A DNA stretch of 34,077 nucleotides from a virus, in the IMG/VR virus record IMGVR_UViG_3300014819_000031, positions 1 through 34,077 of that record. One strand, 5' to 3'. The notes under the pieces were generated by a model. It made no database searches. It was not told the origin of the DNA and saw nothing but the letters and a program-made list of their open reading frames with translations. The translations under genes were made by a program, and so were the position numbers. Below are positions 1-8,815 of the stretch, piece after piece; position 1 is the stretch's first letter, and every line of letters begins with the position of its first letter.

Positions 1-791
1 GTAGTTTCATTAGAATCTTTATTTTTACTATCACTGGCTCTTTCTACTTTCTTTGCCATTTGAACAATCACTGATGCCATATAAAGAGGGCCAGAACCTC
101 CTGCTTGTTTTTTAATTGCTGTTGGATGCAATTGTGATGGATCATCGTAGATATGATTTGTGAAAACAATAGGACAATTTGCCTTTGCAGCAGAATGTGT
201 AATAGCTCTCATCATACTCTTCAATGCTTTTGCTCTATTTCCCATGTCTGGTGTATCGCTACCTTCATCGATCTTCTTTTTTTCCTGTGTTGTAATAAGA
301 TTTCCGAGTGAATCGATAACAATCAATACTTTTCCTTGTAATTTCTTTTCAATAACAGTATCCAAGAACTTCACAATTTGATTTCTGCATTGTTCTGTCA
401 ATTCTGTTGGTGCATGTTTGATTTTAGAAGGATCGCACCCCAATCTTTTTGCTGTATCTTCATCCAATGCTCCTTCTGTATCAAAATATGCCACGTGCAT
501 ACCTTTCTTTTGAGCATTTGCCATTATTTTATTAGCAATTAGAGTTTTTCCACAAGATTCCGGTCCAATAAAACCCGAAAGTCTTCCCATAGGAATTCCA
601 CCATACAAAGAACCCGAAATAATAGCATTGAGTGCCATTGATCCAGTATCAATCCATTCTTTTACTGTTGAAAGACTGTTTTCATCTAAAAAAGCTGCCT
701 CTGGATTAAGATCATCTAGAATCTTAAATGCTTCCTCGATTGTTCCTGTTGTTTCTTGGTCTTCTGTGTTTTCTTTTTTTGTTTTAGCCAT
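1..791 (-). CDS. uvsX: UvsX RecA-like recombinase (C-terminus off the window)
   Basis: This reading frame starts at an ATG (789-791) and runs off the left edge, giving 263 residues without a stop. I translated it by hand. The Walker A loop GPESCGKT is at residues 76-83 and the Walker B strand VLIVIDSLGN is at about 155-164, followed by the RecA-core segment FTNHIYDDPSQ near 210-220. These identify a RecA/UvsX-type strand-exchange ATPase. In T4, UvsX coats ssDNA with UvsY and gp32 and drives recombination-dependent replication; its partners UvsY and UvsW are also in this window. The ATG is preceded by an A/T-rich leader with no Shine-Dalgarno. A strong hairpin lies just upstream, separating it from the 131-aa gene. 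T4 UvsX is about 390 aa, so roughly a third is missing at the edge. Identity is secure at family level. Confidence 0.93.
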   Translation of the reverse strand, partial: MAKTKKENTEDQETTGTIEEAFKILDDLNPEAAFLDENSLSTVKEWIDTGSMALNAIISGSLYGGIPMGRLSGFIGPESCGKTLIANKIMANAQKKGMHVAYFDTEGALDEDTAKRLGCDPSKIKHAPTELTEQCRNQIVKFLDTVIEKKLQGKVLIVIDSLGNLITTQEKKKIDEGSDTPDMGNRAKALKSMMRAITHSAAKANCPIVFTNHIYDDPSQLHPTAIKKQAGGSGPLYMASVIVQMAKKVERASDSKNKDSNET

Positions 792-810
792 ATGTTTTAT
801 AGTATAAAGC

Positions 811-847
811 AACAAACCCGAAAAGTCAAAAACTTTTCGGGTTTGTT
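811..847. terminator. Perfect 16-bp hairpin between two minus-strand genes
   Basis: Arms 811-826 and 832-847 are perfectly complementary around a 5-nt loop (caaaa). Read on the minus strand, the hairpin follows the stop codon of the 131-aa gene and precedes uvsX, with a weak T-rich tail (TTGCTTTA). On the plus strand it is followed by a clean T run. It is probably a bidirectional or attenuating terminator that limits read-through into uvsX. Confidence 0.75.
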
Positions 848-870
848 TTTATTATGTATATACCAAAATT

Positions 871-1266
871 CTATTCGTCGAATAAATTCACCACTTTTTG
901 CTCAGTTGCTTGCTGTGGCTGTTCCGGTGAAACAAAAGAATTTGTTTTTGAGAACATTTGTAAATATTGAGCTTGTAATCTAAAGTCAATTGCTTCGATA
1001 TTACTCAATGTGATTGAGTTTTTCTTATAAGAAAAGGTTACATCGGAATTTTTATCACCTAGAAATTCCCTAAAGAATAAAGGAAATAGTTGTACCGACA
1101 TTTTTCCGCTGTTATCACCACCTACCATGATAACCACTGGGTTTTTAACATTTAAAACACTATCATCACTAGATGCATCAGGAATTGCCATAATGGTTCT
1201 TCCTACAGTATCTAGAAAGATAATTGGTGTCGTTGTATTGTTTGTTGTTTCTGTTGTATTACTCAT
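871..1266 (-). CDS. Conserved-looking 131-aa protein between polymerase and uvsX genes
   Basis: The protein has 131 residues, with a Thr/Asn-rich N-terminus and an acidic C-terminal tail ending VVNLFDE. The middle is a run of predicted beta strands (IIFLDTVGRTIMAIPD, then a segment ending VQLFPLFFREFLG). I do not recognise a named T4 gene; it is not RegA or gp32. The beta-rich first half, with a 'DTVGRTI' turn and an 'NPVVI' strand, is vaguely Sm/Hfq-like, which is only a suggestion. It lies downstream of gene 43 and upstream of uvsX on the same strand, which points to replication or recombination. The acidic tail recalls those that SSB-type proteins use to bind partners. Its leader holds a 10-bp inverted repeat ending 9 nt before the ATG, so regulation at that hairpin is plausible. 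Confidence 0.7.
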   Translation of the reverse strand: MSNTTETTNNTTTPIIFLDTVGRTIMAIPDASSDDSVLNVKNPVVIMVGGDNSGKMSVQLFPLFFREFLGDKNSDVTFSYKKNSITLSNIEAIDFRLQAQYLQMFSKTNSFVSPEQPQQATEQKVVNLFDE

Positions 1267-1275
1267 ATCTTATAT

Positions 1276-1298
1276 ATTTTAATACGATGTATTAAAAT
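1276..1298. promoter_or_regulatory. Inverted repeat in divergent intergenic region
   Basis: The arms attttaatac (1276-1285) and gtattaaaat (1289-1298) are perfect inverted repeats around gat. They lie between divergent genes, 9 nt upstream of the start codon of the minus-strand 131-aa gene. The repeat could be a protein operator on DNA or a hairpin in the 5' leader. A TTGACA hexamer (minus strand, around 1297-1302) overlaps its outer edge, which fits a host-type promoter under operator control. Confidence 0.5.
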
Positions 1299-1307
1299 GT
1301 CAACTAG

Positions 1308-1317
1308 TGTAAATATA
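1308..1317 (+). promoter_or_regulatory. Late promoter-like TAAATA box
   Basis: TAAATA at 1310-1315 sits 6 nt before the ATG at 1322. It matches the core of the T4 late promoter TATAAATA. With the T4 spacing, transcription would begin at or next to the start codon. Confidence 0.5.
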
Positions 1318-1321
1318 AAAA

Positions 1322-1618
1322 ATGAAGAATGATTTTAAGTATGATAGAATAAAAAATGAATGGGTTCATAAATCATTACCTATATCTATTGATAATGAGT
1401 TATTTATTGAAATGAACGACGATGAAATTACATCTTTAGTAAATTCGAGATTAGAAGATATAAATAATGAAATTAATATTCTTCCTAAACCCCAAAAACC
1501 AAAAAAATATTTAAATGATGAAGAACTTGCTTCTGGATTTGCTAAAGCAAGAGAAAAAATACACATGCCTGAATCATTTAAAGATTTTTTTAAGAAAAGA
1601 GTTCGGTTAAATCAGTAA
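1322..1618 (+). CDS. Small plus-strand late protein, unknown function
   Basis: The protein has 98 residues and is charged and soluble, with no membrane segment and a basic C-terminal end (FKDFFKKRVRLNQ). A proline-rich KPQKPKK stretch lies in the middle. No family is recognised. Support for a real gene comes from the late-promoter-like TAAATA box 6 nt before the ATG, natural amino-acid composition and a free upstream region. Its last 29 bases overlap the 3' end of gene 43 on the opposite strand. It is transcribed against its neighbours, like the other small late genes here. A minor virion or assembly protein is possible, but that is only a guess from the promoter type. Confidence 0.6.
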   Translation: MKNDFKYDRIKNEWVHKSLPISIDNELFIEMNDDEITSLVNSRLEDINNEINILPKPQKPKKYLNDEELASGFAKAREKIHMPESFKDFFKKRVRLNQ

Positions 1619-4166
1619 CTTGTTCACATCCTATTGCTGGTAATGGCCAACCGATTATTTGAAACACTCTACTAATTGGAGGAATTATATTTTTTTCAAA
1701 CATCTTCCTATAATCCGGTTTTATATATTGATAAAAATCCTTTGGAAAATCATTTGCAAAAGCAATTGTATCGAATCCCAAACTATTTTTTAAACAATAT
1801 AGAGTTTTAATCTTTTCTCCGCTAGAAATATGTTGATACCTATCTGTTATTTTTAAAATATCTATTAGTTTATTATGATTTATTGCTGATTTAACATGGT
1901 TGGGTGTTCCTTTTCCGAATTTACCATCTTTATCAACAGAATTTATATACTTTTCGTAGTTGTTTACCTTTTTTCTAGATGAAATTATTTCTGGACTCAT
2001 ATTGCAATATTCTTCAAAACCATCTTGGAATAAACTATTCGCAATTTTTCGGTTTTTAGAAATAATTGCGGATTCAATAATTTTTTTGATCAGATTTTTA
2101 GTCTCTTTCGATAGAATAGATTTAGCAACTTCGATTCCTTTATACAAAAACTTGTCAACCTTAGTACCTTCACTATCCAAAATATGCATTATGTAATATT
2201 TCTTTTTCTGTAATACTGCCACATCACATATCTTTTCTCTTTTAAAGAAATATCGTGTATCTATTGAATTAAATTTCGATGCCGCCCACTCGTTAATTTT
2301 GGTGTTTAAAACTTTACCATATTCTTCTATCAGACTGTTGGCTTCAACTGTTATATTATTAGATTCATCTGTTAAAGATACACCTTTAGAATCAAATACT
2401 TTTTTAAATGAGAAAAATTCACTGTCTGTATCTTGATATATGCAAACATCATCAATAGAACCATTGAATCCTTGCTCTTTTAAGTATTGGAATACGATCT
2501 CTGAACCTTTTTTAACAACCGATTGACCTGTTAATGTAACACTTTCCGCATGATCTATATCAAAGAGAGGAGAATATATCTGCGAGAATACACCATAAAT
2601 AGAATTCAATATTACCTTATACACATTTGACAATGTATCATTGTCGTTTATTTCTTCTTTTAGTTTTTGTATCTCTTTTTGATCAGTTGTGGTGCTTAAC
2701 TTCTTGCTGGCTTCACCCATTTTGTTTTTTGCTGCAACTCTTTCCTTATATAAACCATCAATTAGATTTGGAACAACACCTTTAATTTTTTGTGTATATA
2801 AAACATTAGCCTCTGATATTGATAGTTTTTCTTTTTGCACCAACTTATCAAATTTTTCTTTTTCTAAGACCACGTTTTTATTATTCGATAGCTTTAATGT
2901 GTATTTGTCATTTTCTATTTTTAGAACTTTACCGATTTTTGTTTCTGGTGAAATATTCAGAGTAATAATGGTATTTGGATATAGACTATTTGCATCGTAG
3001 GTTACTACATCCTCGTACAGACCCGGTCTGGGTTCCATTACAAACCCTCCTGCAAATTTTTGTTTCACGTTTTCAACATTAAATGTTGGAATATAAACAC
3101 CCTGTTTTTGTGCCTGATTTGCTACCGCACCAGTAATCAAAGACACCTTTCCCATAGATTTTTCAAATGGTATGAATCCTCTATAAGAAAGATTTCTAAC
3201 CAATTTCAAAAACTTCAATTTATCTTCCAACTTAATAAGAAGTTTAACGTCTTGTATGTTGTAATCTACGAAAGTATTCCAATCTTGATCAGCCAAATCT
3301 GCCAAAGATGATGCAACATAAGCAATTTTAGAATCTCCTAGTTCATAATCCGAAATGTAATTCAAACTATATGATTCTCTATCACCCAAAGAAAAAGTTT
3401 TATAGACTTCCATATAGTCAATAATGCTTAATCCACATATGTACCATCTATCCATTCTCTTTCCCATTTTATTTAGAGACAAGTTCTCAACAAATCTTAA
3501 TTTGGAAACAGGAGACAAACGCTTTGCCTCTTGGTCATCGAATATGATAGCCAAACGATTTATAATATAAGGAATATCGTATCCACAAATATTCCATCCG
3601 CTAACAACATCAGGATAATCAGATTCCCAAAAATCTAAAAACTTTTTAAGTAGAATTTCTTCGTTTGAACATTTAACATATGTCTCGTTTGAATTTTTTG
3701 AAACATAAGAACCCCCAGTACCCCATGTATAATAGTGTTCAGAAAAAGAATCATATATTGTAATCAAATTTATTGGATCTCTAGCCTCTTCTGGTGTAGA
3801 AAATCCATCTCTACCATATGTTTCAATATCTATATAGAAAATCTTTAACTTGTTTTTGCTAAAATCTTCCTTTTCCGATTCCCTTTTAAAAGTTTCGAGT
3901 AAAAATTGCTGTTCTACATTCAGATTATGAAACAATCTGGTTATTGTAGTACTATTTAAAAATTTACTTCTCTCGAATTGATTCTTGAACTTTATTTTTT
4001 TAAGTTTTGTATCAAAAACAGAAACACCATCAGTTCCATCTGGTGATTCAACTAGCAAAAATGGCTCAAAACTACTTTCGGTTTTGATTCTATTGCCATT
4101 TTCGTCCCATGTCCAAAGGTGTATACATTCACCCTTTGCATCATAATAAATATTTCGCCATGCCAT
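1590..4166 (-). CDS. 43: Family B DNA polymerase (T4 gp43)
   Basis: The protein has 858 residues (T4 gp43 has 898). The 3'-5' exonuclease site is YIDIETYG at 111-118 (D113, E115), with later exonuclease motifs GYDIPYIINR near 195-204 and YNIQDV near 302-307. Polymerase motif A is DANSLYPNTI at 391-400, motif B is KVILNSIYG at 517-525, and motif C is YQDTDS at 577-582. All catalytic acidic residues are present, so it should be a proofreading replicative polymerase working with the gp44/62 loader and gp45 clamp. It starts the minus-strand block leading to uvsX. A host-like promoter (TTGCTT-17-TATAAT) ends 6 nt before the ATG, so the mRNA is probably leaderless. There is no intein or split. Confidence 0.97.
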   Translation of the reverse strand: MAWRNIYYDAKGECIHLWTWDENGNRIKTESSFEPFLLVESPDGTDGVSVFDTKLKKIKFKNQFERSKFLNSTTITRLFHNLNVEQQFLLETFKRESEKEDFSKNKLKIFYIDIETYGRDGFSTPEEARDPINLITIYDSFSEHYYTWGTGGSYVSKNSNETYVKCSNEEILLKKFLDFWESDYPDVVSGWNICGYDIPYIINRLAIIFDDQEAKRLSPVSKLRFVENLSLNKMGKRMDRWYICGLSIIDYMEVYKTFSLGDRESYSLNYISDYELGDSKIAYVASSLADLADQDWNTFVDYNIQDVKLLIKLEDKLKFLKLVRNLSYRGFIPFEKSMGKVSLITGAVANQAQKQGVYIPTFNVENVKQKFAGGFVMEPRPGLYEDVVTYDANSLYPNTIITLNISPETKIGKVLKIENDKYTLKLSNNKNVVLEKEKFDKLVQKEKLSISEANVLYTQKIKGVVPNLIDGLYKERVAAKNKMGEASKKLSTTTDQKEIQKLKEEINDNDTLSNVYKVILNSIYGVFSQIYSPLFDIDHAESVTLTGQSVVKKGSEIVFQYLKEQGFNGSIDDVCIYQDTDSEFFSFKKVFDSKGVSLTDESNNITVEANSLIEEYGKVLNTKINEWAASKFNSIDTRYFFKREKICDVAVLQKKKYYIMHILDSEGTKVDKFLYKGIEVAKSILSKETKNLIKKIIESAIISKNRKIANSLFQDGFEEYCNMSPEIISSRKKVNNYEKYINSVDKDGKFGKGTPNHVKSAINHNKLIDILKITDRYQHISSGEKIKTLYCLKNSLGFDTIAFANDFPKDFYQYIKPDYRKMFEKNIIPPISRVFQIIGWPLPAIGCEQVTDLTELFS

Positions 4167-4172
4167 GAAACA

Positions 4173-4201
4173 ATTATAATATTGTTATATTAAAAAAGCA
4201 A
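4173..4201 (-). promoter_or_regulatory. Sigma70-like promoter of gene 43
   Basis: On the minus strand, TTGCTT (4196-4201) and TATAAT (4173-4178) are separated by 17 nt. The -10 box ends 6 nt before the gene 43 ATG, so transcription should start at about the A of the start codon. The box is followed by TG, so it also partly matches the Bacteroidota TAnnTTTG element. Confidence 0.6.
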
Positions 4202-4206
4202 GAAAT

Positions 4207-5508
4207 TTATATTTTTTGATCAGGATTCAACTCAATAAGTCGAGGAGCTATTTCGTTTCTTTCTTTGCTTCCAAATCCAGTAAAATAAATTCCTTCATAT
4301 TCGTTGATATGATCCTCTAACCACAATCCTTCTACGAATTTTCTAGATTTATCGGAATATTCCATATAACGATCAAAATCGGATGTTATGTGTTCCAATT
4401 GATTGATTAGATCATCACCAGATTTGAATTTGAATTCTGCTTCTTCGTATGTACATAGGTCTTGAAACGCACCAGGTAGTCCTATACCGCCCGATTCGAT
4501 CATTTTAATGTTACTCTTAGATTTATTAAACACATTGTCCTGTAATGATGCAAAAACCGCATTACAATTTGTGTCATACAAACCTTGAGGATATTCCAAC
4601 AATGGCGACCAATCAATATATTCCATGTCACCGTTATCAATAAAAGGTTTCATGACTAATGGGTAGCATCCCTTCCAAACAAATTTAAATTTCTTTCTGG
4701 CTTTTATTATAGCATCGGTAACATGTTTAAAATCGTCATTGAGTCCAGTTCTATTCAACACATCAATATGTGTTCCCGATCCAGAATACAATATTCTTGG
4801 TCTTTTTTTGTTTTGCTCGTATGTTTTTTGTATTCTTTCTCTGTCATAGAATCTATCCAGCCAGAATTTTGGAGGATAGTTAGGAATGACTGTTACATTT
4901 TTATTTCCGGTCTTGGAAATATAATATTCTTTCATGTACTTGCAAGTAACAGTAATTTCGTCCATCATTCCCATGATTTCCATGATACTTTGTACTATTT
5001 TATCATCTGTAAATGCATCTTTACATCTATTATAGTCTGGAATGTCATCTTTGAACACGATGTCATCAATTTCGTAAATTAAACGGTTTCCAGTTTGTGA
5101 TTTAATTTTATGTAATTCTTTAATGAATGCATTTTGTGTTGGAGTTGCTTGTCTTTGCATTCTTACTGCTTTTAATGAACCATAAAAACGCAAATCAAGA
5201 ATCATTTGAGTTAAACCGGAAATACAAGCCTTTTGGTATCCGTTTAAAACGTACTCTGGCCATATCATTCTCCAAAATCCGCATCCACCGTAGTCCGCAT
5301 AGTAATTCAATGCTCTCGGCAAGTTACTTTCTGGCATTTCAATCGGTGGCGCAGAAGGAACTCTTACTGGCTTATAACCAACATATGAATAGGTAGGCAT
5401 ACCAACAGGAGTTCCGATTGGCATAGCAGGTAAACCTCCTTTGAATGGTTGGTATTCATATACCACATTGTTATTATTTTCTGGTGCGTTTTTAAATTTT
5501 AATGCCAT
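4207..5508 (-). CDS. GT-B-type glycosyltransferase between genes 43 and 46
   Basis: The protein has 433 residues. The first 60 or so are unusually rich in Pro, Gly and Tyr (GLPAMPIGTPVGMPTYSYVG) and look unstructured. The rest resembles family GT4-like glycosyltransferases: an N-terminal Rossmann part with YEIDDIVF near 145-152 and NVTVIPNYPP near 204-213, then a second Rossmann domain opening RILYSGSGTHID near 238-249, and a late acceptor/donor segment IKMIESGGIGLPG. The usual donor-binding EX7E is not obvious in that form. The gene is in the core replication region, not in the glycosylation island. It could glycosylate virion protein, host surface glycan or DNA; nothing in the sequence decides. 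The start is supported by an A/T-rich leader and the 37-nt gap to gene 46. Confidence 0.75.
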   Translation of the reverse strand: MALKFKNAPENNNNVVYEYQPFKGGLPAMPIGTPVGMPTYSYVGYKPVRVPSAPPIEMPESNLPRALNYYADYGGCGFWRMIWPEYVLNGYQKACISGLTQMILDLRFYGSLKAVRMQRQATPTQNAFIKELHKIKSQTGNRLIYEIDDIVFKDDIPDYNRCKDAFTDDKIVQSIMEIMGMMDEITVTCKYMKEYYISKTGNKNVTVIPNYPPKFWLDRFYDRERIQKTYEQNKKRPRILYSGSGTHIDVLNRTGLNDDFKHVTDAIIKARKKFKFVWKGCYPLVMKPFIDNGDMEYIDWSPLLEYPQGLYDTNCNAVFASLQDNVFNKSKSNIKMIESGGIGLPGAFQDLCTYEEAEFKFKSGDDLINQLEHITSDFDRYMEYSDKSRKFVEGLWLEDHINEYEGIYFTGFGSKERNEIAPRLIELNPDQKI

Positions 5509-5539
5509 ATATTATATATTAATCTAGATTCTTGTAATT

Positions 5540-7336
5540 TCAACTTTTTAAACAAGTTTCACCCTTATATTTTTCCAATTCTAGTATATTATCAAAGTTA
5601 TTTCTAATAGAAGATTTATTATGTGATACTATGTAAATACTTTCATTATAATCTTCGACTCTCTTCTTTAAAATATTCATTATTTTATCAATTCCCGATT
5701 CATCTATAGCAGAATCGAATAGTTCATCATATATGCTTATAGAAAATGATGTGCCAGAATACAATCTTAACAAATCTTGAAATGCAAACAGTATAGAAAT
5801 ATCGATTCTCTTTCTTTCTCCACCACTAAAGTTGAAATATGAACATTCTTTTCCTGTTGTATTAACAATCTTCTCTTCAAATGTTTCATCAAATTCACAA
5901 GTGCATGGCGCATCCATAGTTTTTAGATAAAAATTAATTTTCTGATTAAAAAGAGATAATAATTTTTTAATAATGTGTGTCTTTACCCCTTCTTCTGATA
6001 ATACAAATTTAATTTCTTCTAAAATTGATAATTGCTTTTTAACTTTTGCCAATTCCTTTTCGAGTTTATCAATATCACCTTTAATTTTTTCTATTTGTTC
6101 ATCGGAATCATCTTTTTCCGTGTTTATTTCTATTATTTGATTTTTATAATCTTTAATTTTTTCTTTTAAGTTTAATATTTTTTGATTTTTTAATTCTGCT
6201 GATGTTTTTTCTTCTTGTAATTTTTTATTTTTATCTTTTATACCTGTTATAAATTGTTTTATTTCTTGTTTTTTTGAATTTTTAGCTCCGATTTTATCTT
6301 TAATGTCTGTTAACAAGGTTTGATTGTGTTCAATAATATTCAAACAATCTTCCTTTAAGCATAAATGATTATCTACATTCGAATTTTCAAACTTTCTATT
6401 ACAAGTTGGACAAAAATCTTTCTTTTTATCATAATCTTTTAGTTTATTTTTTTCGTTTTGAATATGTGTATTGTATTCTATTTGTTTTTTTGAAAAATCT
6501 AATATATCATCATCCAACTTGGATAAAGCATCATCCAACTTGGAAAGTTTTGCATCATTTTCTTTGATTTTTGCAATAATATCATCAATTGATACATCAG
6601 TATCTTCTATAACTTTTATATCAATTTCTATTTTAGAGATATTTGCAGTTATAACATCTATCTTTTCCTTTTTCCTTTGTTTATTTTTTAAAATTTGATT
6701 TTCAAATATATCTAAATTTTTTTGTTGATTTAAAAAATTGTTAGAAAGTATATCATTCTCTTTTTTTGTATCGTTAAAATCCGATCTGGCTTTTAAAAGC
6801 ATATCGGTAAAGATATTCAGGTTCAAAATTCCTTCTATAAACTTTCTTTTGTCTATTTTTTTCTGAGCCATGAAAGGAAGAGTATTATTAGCTGTCATTA
6901 TAACAGCATTATTAAACACTTCTGGTGTCGCCCCAATCAACTTCTGAATAAACTCATCATTAGCTGGTATTGTTGATAGTGTAACATCTTTACCATCTTT
7001 ATAAATTTCTATTTTACTTGGACCAAGAAATCTTTTGATTTCATAATTGGAAACTATGTTATCCGATTCATTAATCTGAAAAGATAAATGAACTTCACAA
7101 CCTTTTTTTTGCTGGTTGTGAATTATTTTATCGTTTTTTATATCTCTTATAGTGCTACCAAACAAACACCAATATACAGATTCTATTATGGATGATTTAC
7201 CTACTCCATTTCTGGTATTATTATCTTTGTTTACACCAGTTAATAAATTTATACCAGTTTTAAAATCTAAATTTATTTTTTGTTCACCAATAGATAAAAA
7301 ATTTTTTATTTTTAATGTATTAAAAACTACATTCAT
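5540..7336 (-). CDS. 46: gp46 recombination nuclease subunit (SbcC/Rad50-like ATPase)
   Basis: The protein has 598 residues (T4 gp46 has 560). The Walker A loop TRNGVGKSS is at 41-49. Long coiled coils flank a zinc hook CPTC at 309-312. The ABC signature FSGGERKR is at 503-510, Walker B ISIYDELFD at 533-541, and the H-loop VSHN at 570-573. With gp47 it processes DNA ends for recombination-dependent replication and helps degrade host DNA. It is normally followed directly by, or next to, gene 47; here gene 47 is about 7.5 kb away across a glycosylation island. A heptad-length duplication (KLSKLDDALSKLDDD) is visible in the coiled coil. Its ATG follows an ACTATAAAA stretch also seen before uvsX. 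Confidence 0.95.
   Translation of the reverse strand: MNVVFNTLKIKNFLSIGEQKINLDFKTGINLLTGVNKDNNTRNGVGKSSIIESVYWCLFGSTIRDIKNDKIIHNQQKKGCEVHLSFQINESDNIVSNYEIKRFLGPSKIEIYKDGKDVTLSTIPANDEFIQKLIGATPEVFNNAVIMTANNTLPFMAQKKIDKRKFIEGILNLNIFTDMLLKARSDFNDTKKENDILSNNFLNQQKNLDIFENQILKNKQRKKEKIDVITANISKIEIDIKVIEDTDVSIDDIIAKIKENDAKLSKLDDALSKLDDDILDFSKKQIEYNTHIQNEKNKLKDYDKKKDFCPTCNRKFENSNVDNHLCLKEDCLNIIEHNQTLLTDIKDKIGAKNSKKQEIKQFITGIKDKNKKLQEEKTSAELKNQKILNLKEKIKDYKNQIIEINTEKDDSDEQIEKIKGDIDKLEKELAKVKKQLSILEEIKFVLSEEGVKTHIIKKLLSLFNQKINFYLKTMDAPCTCEFDETFEEKIVNTTGKECSYFNFSGGERKRIDISILFAFQDLLRLYSGTSFSISIYDELFDSAIDESGIDKIMNILKKRVEDYNESIYIVSHNKSSIRNNFDNILELEKYKGETCLKS
6508..6544. repeat. Heptad-length tandem duplication inside gene 46
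   Basis: A 16-bp sequence (catcatccaacttgga) occurs at 6508-6523 and again at 6529-6544, a period of 21 bp or exactly seven codons. It encodes SKLDD twice in the coiled coil, lengthening the arm by one heptad without changing register. Confidence 0.8.
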
Positions 7337-7398
7337 TTTTATAGTTTAAACTAAAAAATAAAAATATCAAATATGTATTTAAATCTATTAGTAAATAA

Positions 7399-8052
7399 CT
7401 ATTGTTGTTTTTTAAAAACACAAGATAAAATGTTTGTATTGTTATCAGAAGGTTTTCTAATAATATCTTCTACATTTGAAGATGAAATTAAGTCAAAATT
7501 ATGTTTTTTAAAAAAAGATGTTATAGAATCGATATTAAAATGCCACAAATGCTCATCTGGTCTACGATGTTTCCAAGACCAAAACCATTCTTTATTAAAG
7601 AAATGGCAGTTGGGTACACTTATATAAATATATTTACATTTTAATTTGCTTACTATATCAATGTCTTCAAAATGTTCTAATACATCAAAAAAACTAATAA
7701 CATCATAGTAATCCTTTGTTATATCATCTACAAAATTAACATTTTCTGGTAAAGGATAACCAGAAATATCATTTCCATAACAACTTTTAATAGAATTTTT
7801 ACAAATTTTTAAAAAACTACCATTACCATAACCGACATCTAGTATGGATTCTGGTGTTTCTTGAATTGCTCCCAATAAAAAACCATATCTTAAAAATGAA
7901 ATCATATCACATTGATCACCATAAGAATTATATCTAGTGTTCACATAATCAAAATCATATTTTTTTATTTCATTTATAAATTTCTTTTGATGAATTAATC
8001 CATTAGGTAATAAATTATAATACTCTTCGAATTTTTTTAAATTGTAATCCAT
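7399..8052 (-). CDS. SAM-dependent methyltransferase (class I)
   Basis: The protein has 217 residues. SAM-binding motif I is ILDVGYGNGSFL at about 70-81, and the later motif ISFFDVLEHFED resembles the 'DVLEH' post-motif common in methyltransferase families 11 and 23. A conserved-looking RPDEHLWHF segment follows in the C-terminal half. Such enzymes usually methylate small molecules or sugars. As the last gene of the minus-strand glycosyltransferase run, it probably caps or modifies a glycan or its donor. There is no DNA-methylase DPPY or PC motif, so DNA modification is unlikely. It is separated from gene 46 by a short A/T-rich gap. Confidence 0.85.
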   Translation of the reverse strand: MDYNLKKFEEYYNLLPNGLIHQKKFINEIKKYDFDYVNTRYNSYGDQCDMISFLRYGFLLGAIQETPESILDVGYGNGSFLKICKNSIKSCYGNDISGYPLPENVNFVDDITKDYYDVISFFDVLEHFEDIDIVSKLKCKYIYISVPNCHFFNKEWFWSWKHRRPDEHLWHFNIDSITSFFKKHNFDLISSSNVEDIIRKPSDNNTNILSCVFKKQQ

Positions 8053-8095
8053 TGTTTTTAAAGTTTATTTTGGTGTATTAATTTACTATAAAAAT

Positions 8096-8803
8096 TTAAT
8101 ATGTCAATATAAAATTTTTATTTACAAATTCTGATATACCATCAAAATCTTTTTCTGGTTTTCTAAGATATATAAAAACCTTTTCGGCTTTAATTGGTAA
8201 AGTTTCAATCAAAAACAAATTTGAAGTAGCAACAGTATGTATTTCTGTAGCATTTTCAATAATTTTTGCCCAATCCAATAGTGTATAACCATTTTCTTTT
8301 CTCATATTCACTATTTGATAATTTTGTGGATTATTTGGTATGATATCGACTTCGCCACCACTAAAAGAAGAATTAACAAGGATATATTTTTCTTTTTTTA
8401 TTAATTTTTCAAACAATTCGTTTTCTTTTATATAATTTTTTTTCCAATTCATTGTTTTCCAAAGATCTAAAGGTAAATTTAATAAACGATATTTATCTAA
8501 CATACAATAATAATTTTGAGAAAAATCATTAAGTTTTAAATTTCTTACAATATGGTTAGAAAACCTCAATGGTATTGAAAATATATCATTTTTTATAATG
8601 CCTAAATGTGTACTATTATAGTCAAAAACAAAATAATTCATATCAAAGAAATTGATATAAGGAAAATATTCTTTTAACCATATAAATTCTCTATTAATAG
8701 GCCAAAATATTTCATTCTTACCATTTTCCCAAAGTTGTTTTGCAATTGGTTCACAAAACAAAATATCTCCTAATCCTTGAAATTGATTAAATACATATTT
8801 CAT
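8096..8803 (-). CDS. Probable glycosyltransferase, heptosyltransferase (GT9)-like
   Basis: The protein has 235 residues. The N-terminus MKYVFNQFQGLGDILFCEPI has the GLGD turn and following helix of GT-B heptosyltransferase-like proteins. Near 143-152 a strand ILVNSSFSGG resembles the phosphate-binding part of the second domain. A segment WAKIIENATEIHTVATSNLFLIETL resembles the 'I..A......DSG..H.A' region of GT9, with the usual Asp-Ser-Gly absent. It is shorter than bacterial GT9 (about 320-350 aa). The next gene upstream is a related protein, so the pair is probably an old tandem duplication. Substrate cannot be told from sequence. Confidence 0.55.
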   Translation of the reverse strand: MKYVFNQFQGLGDILFCEPIAKQLWENGKNEIFWPINREFIWLKEYFPYINFFDMNYFVFDYNSTHLGIIKNDIFSIPLRFSNHIVRNLKLNDFSQNYYCMLDKYRLLNLPLDLWKTMNWKKNYIKENELFEKLIKKEKYILVNSSFSGGEVDIIPNNPQNYQIVNMRKENGYTLLDWAKIIENATEIHTVATSNLFLIETLPIKAEKVFIYLRKPEKDFDGISEFVNKNFILTY

Positions 8804-8815
8804 ATTATAAAAATT

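Noticed and set aside
7373-7627. Plus-strand 84-aa frame
   Set aside because: Lies almost wholly antisense to the methyltransferase, which has clear SAM motifs; no promoter box at a credible distance.
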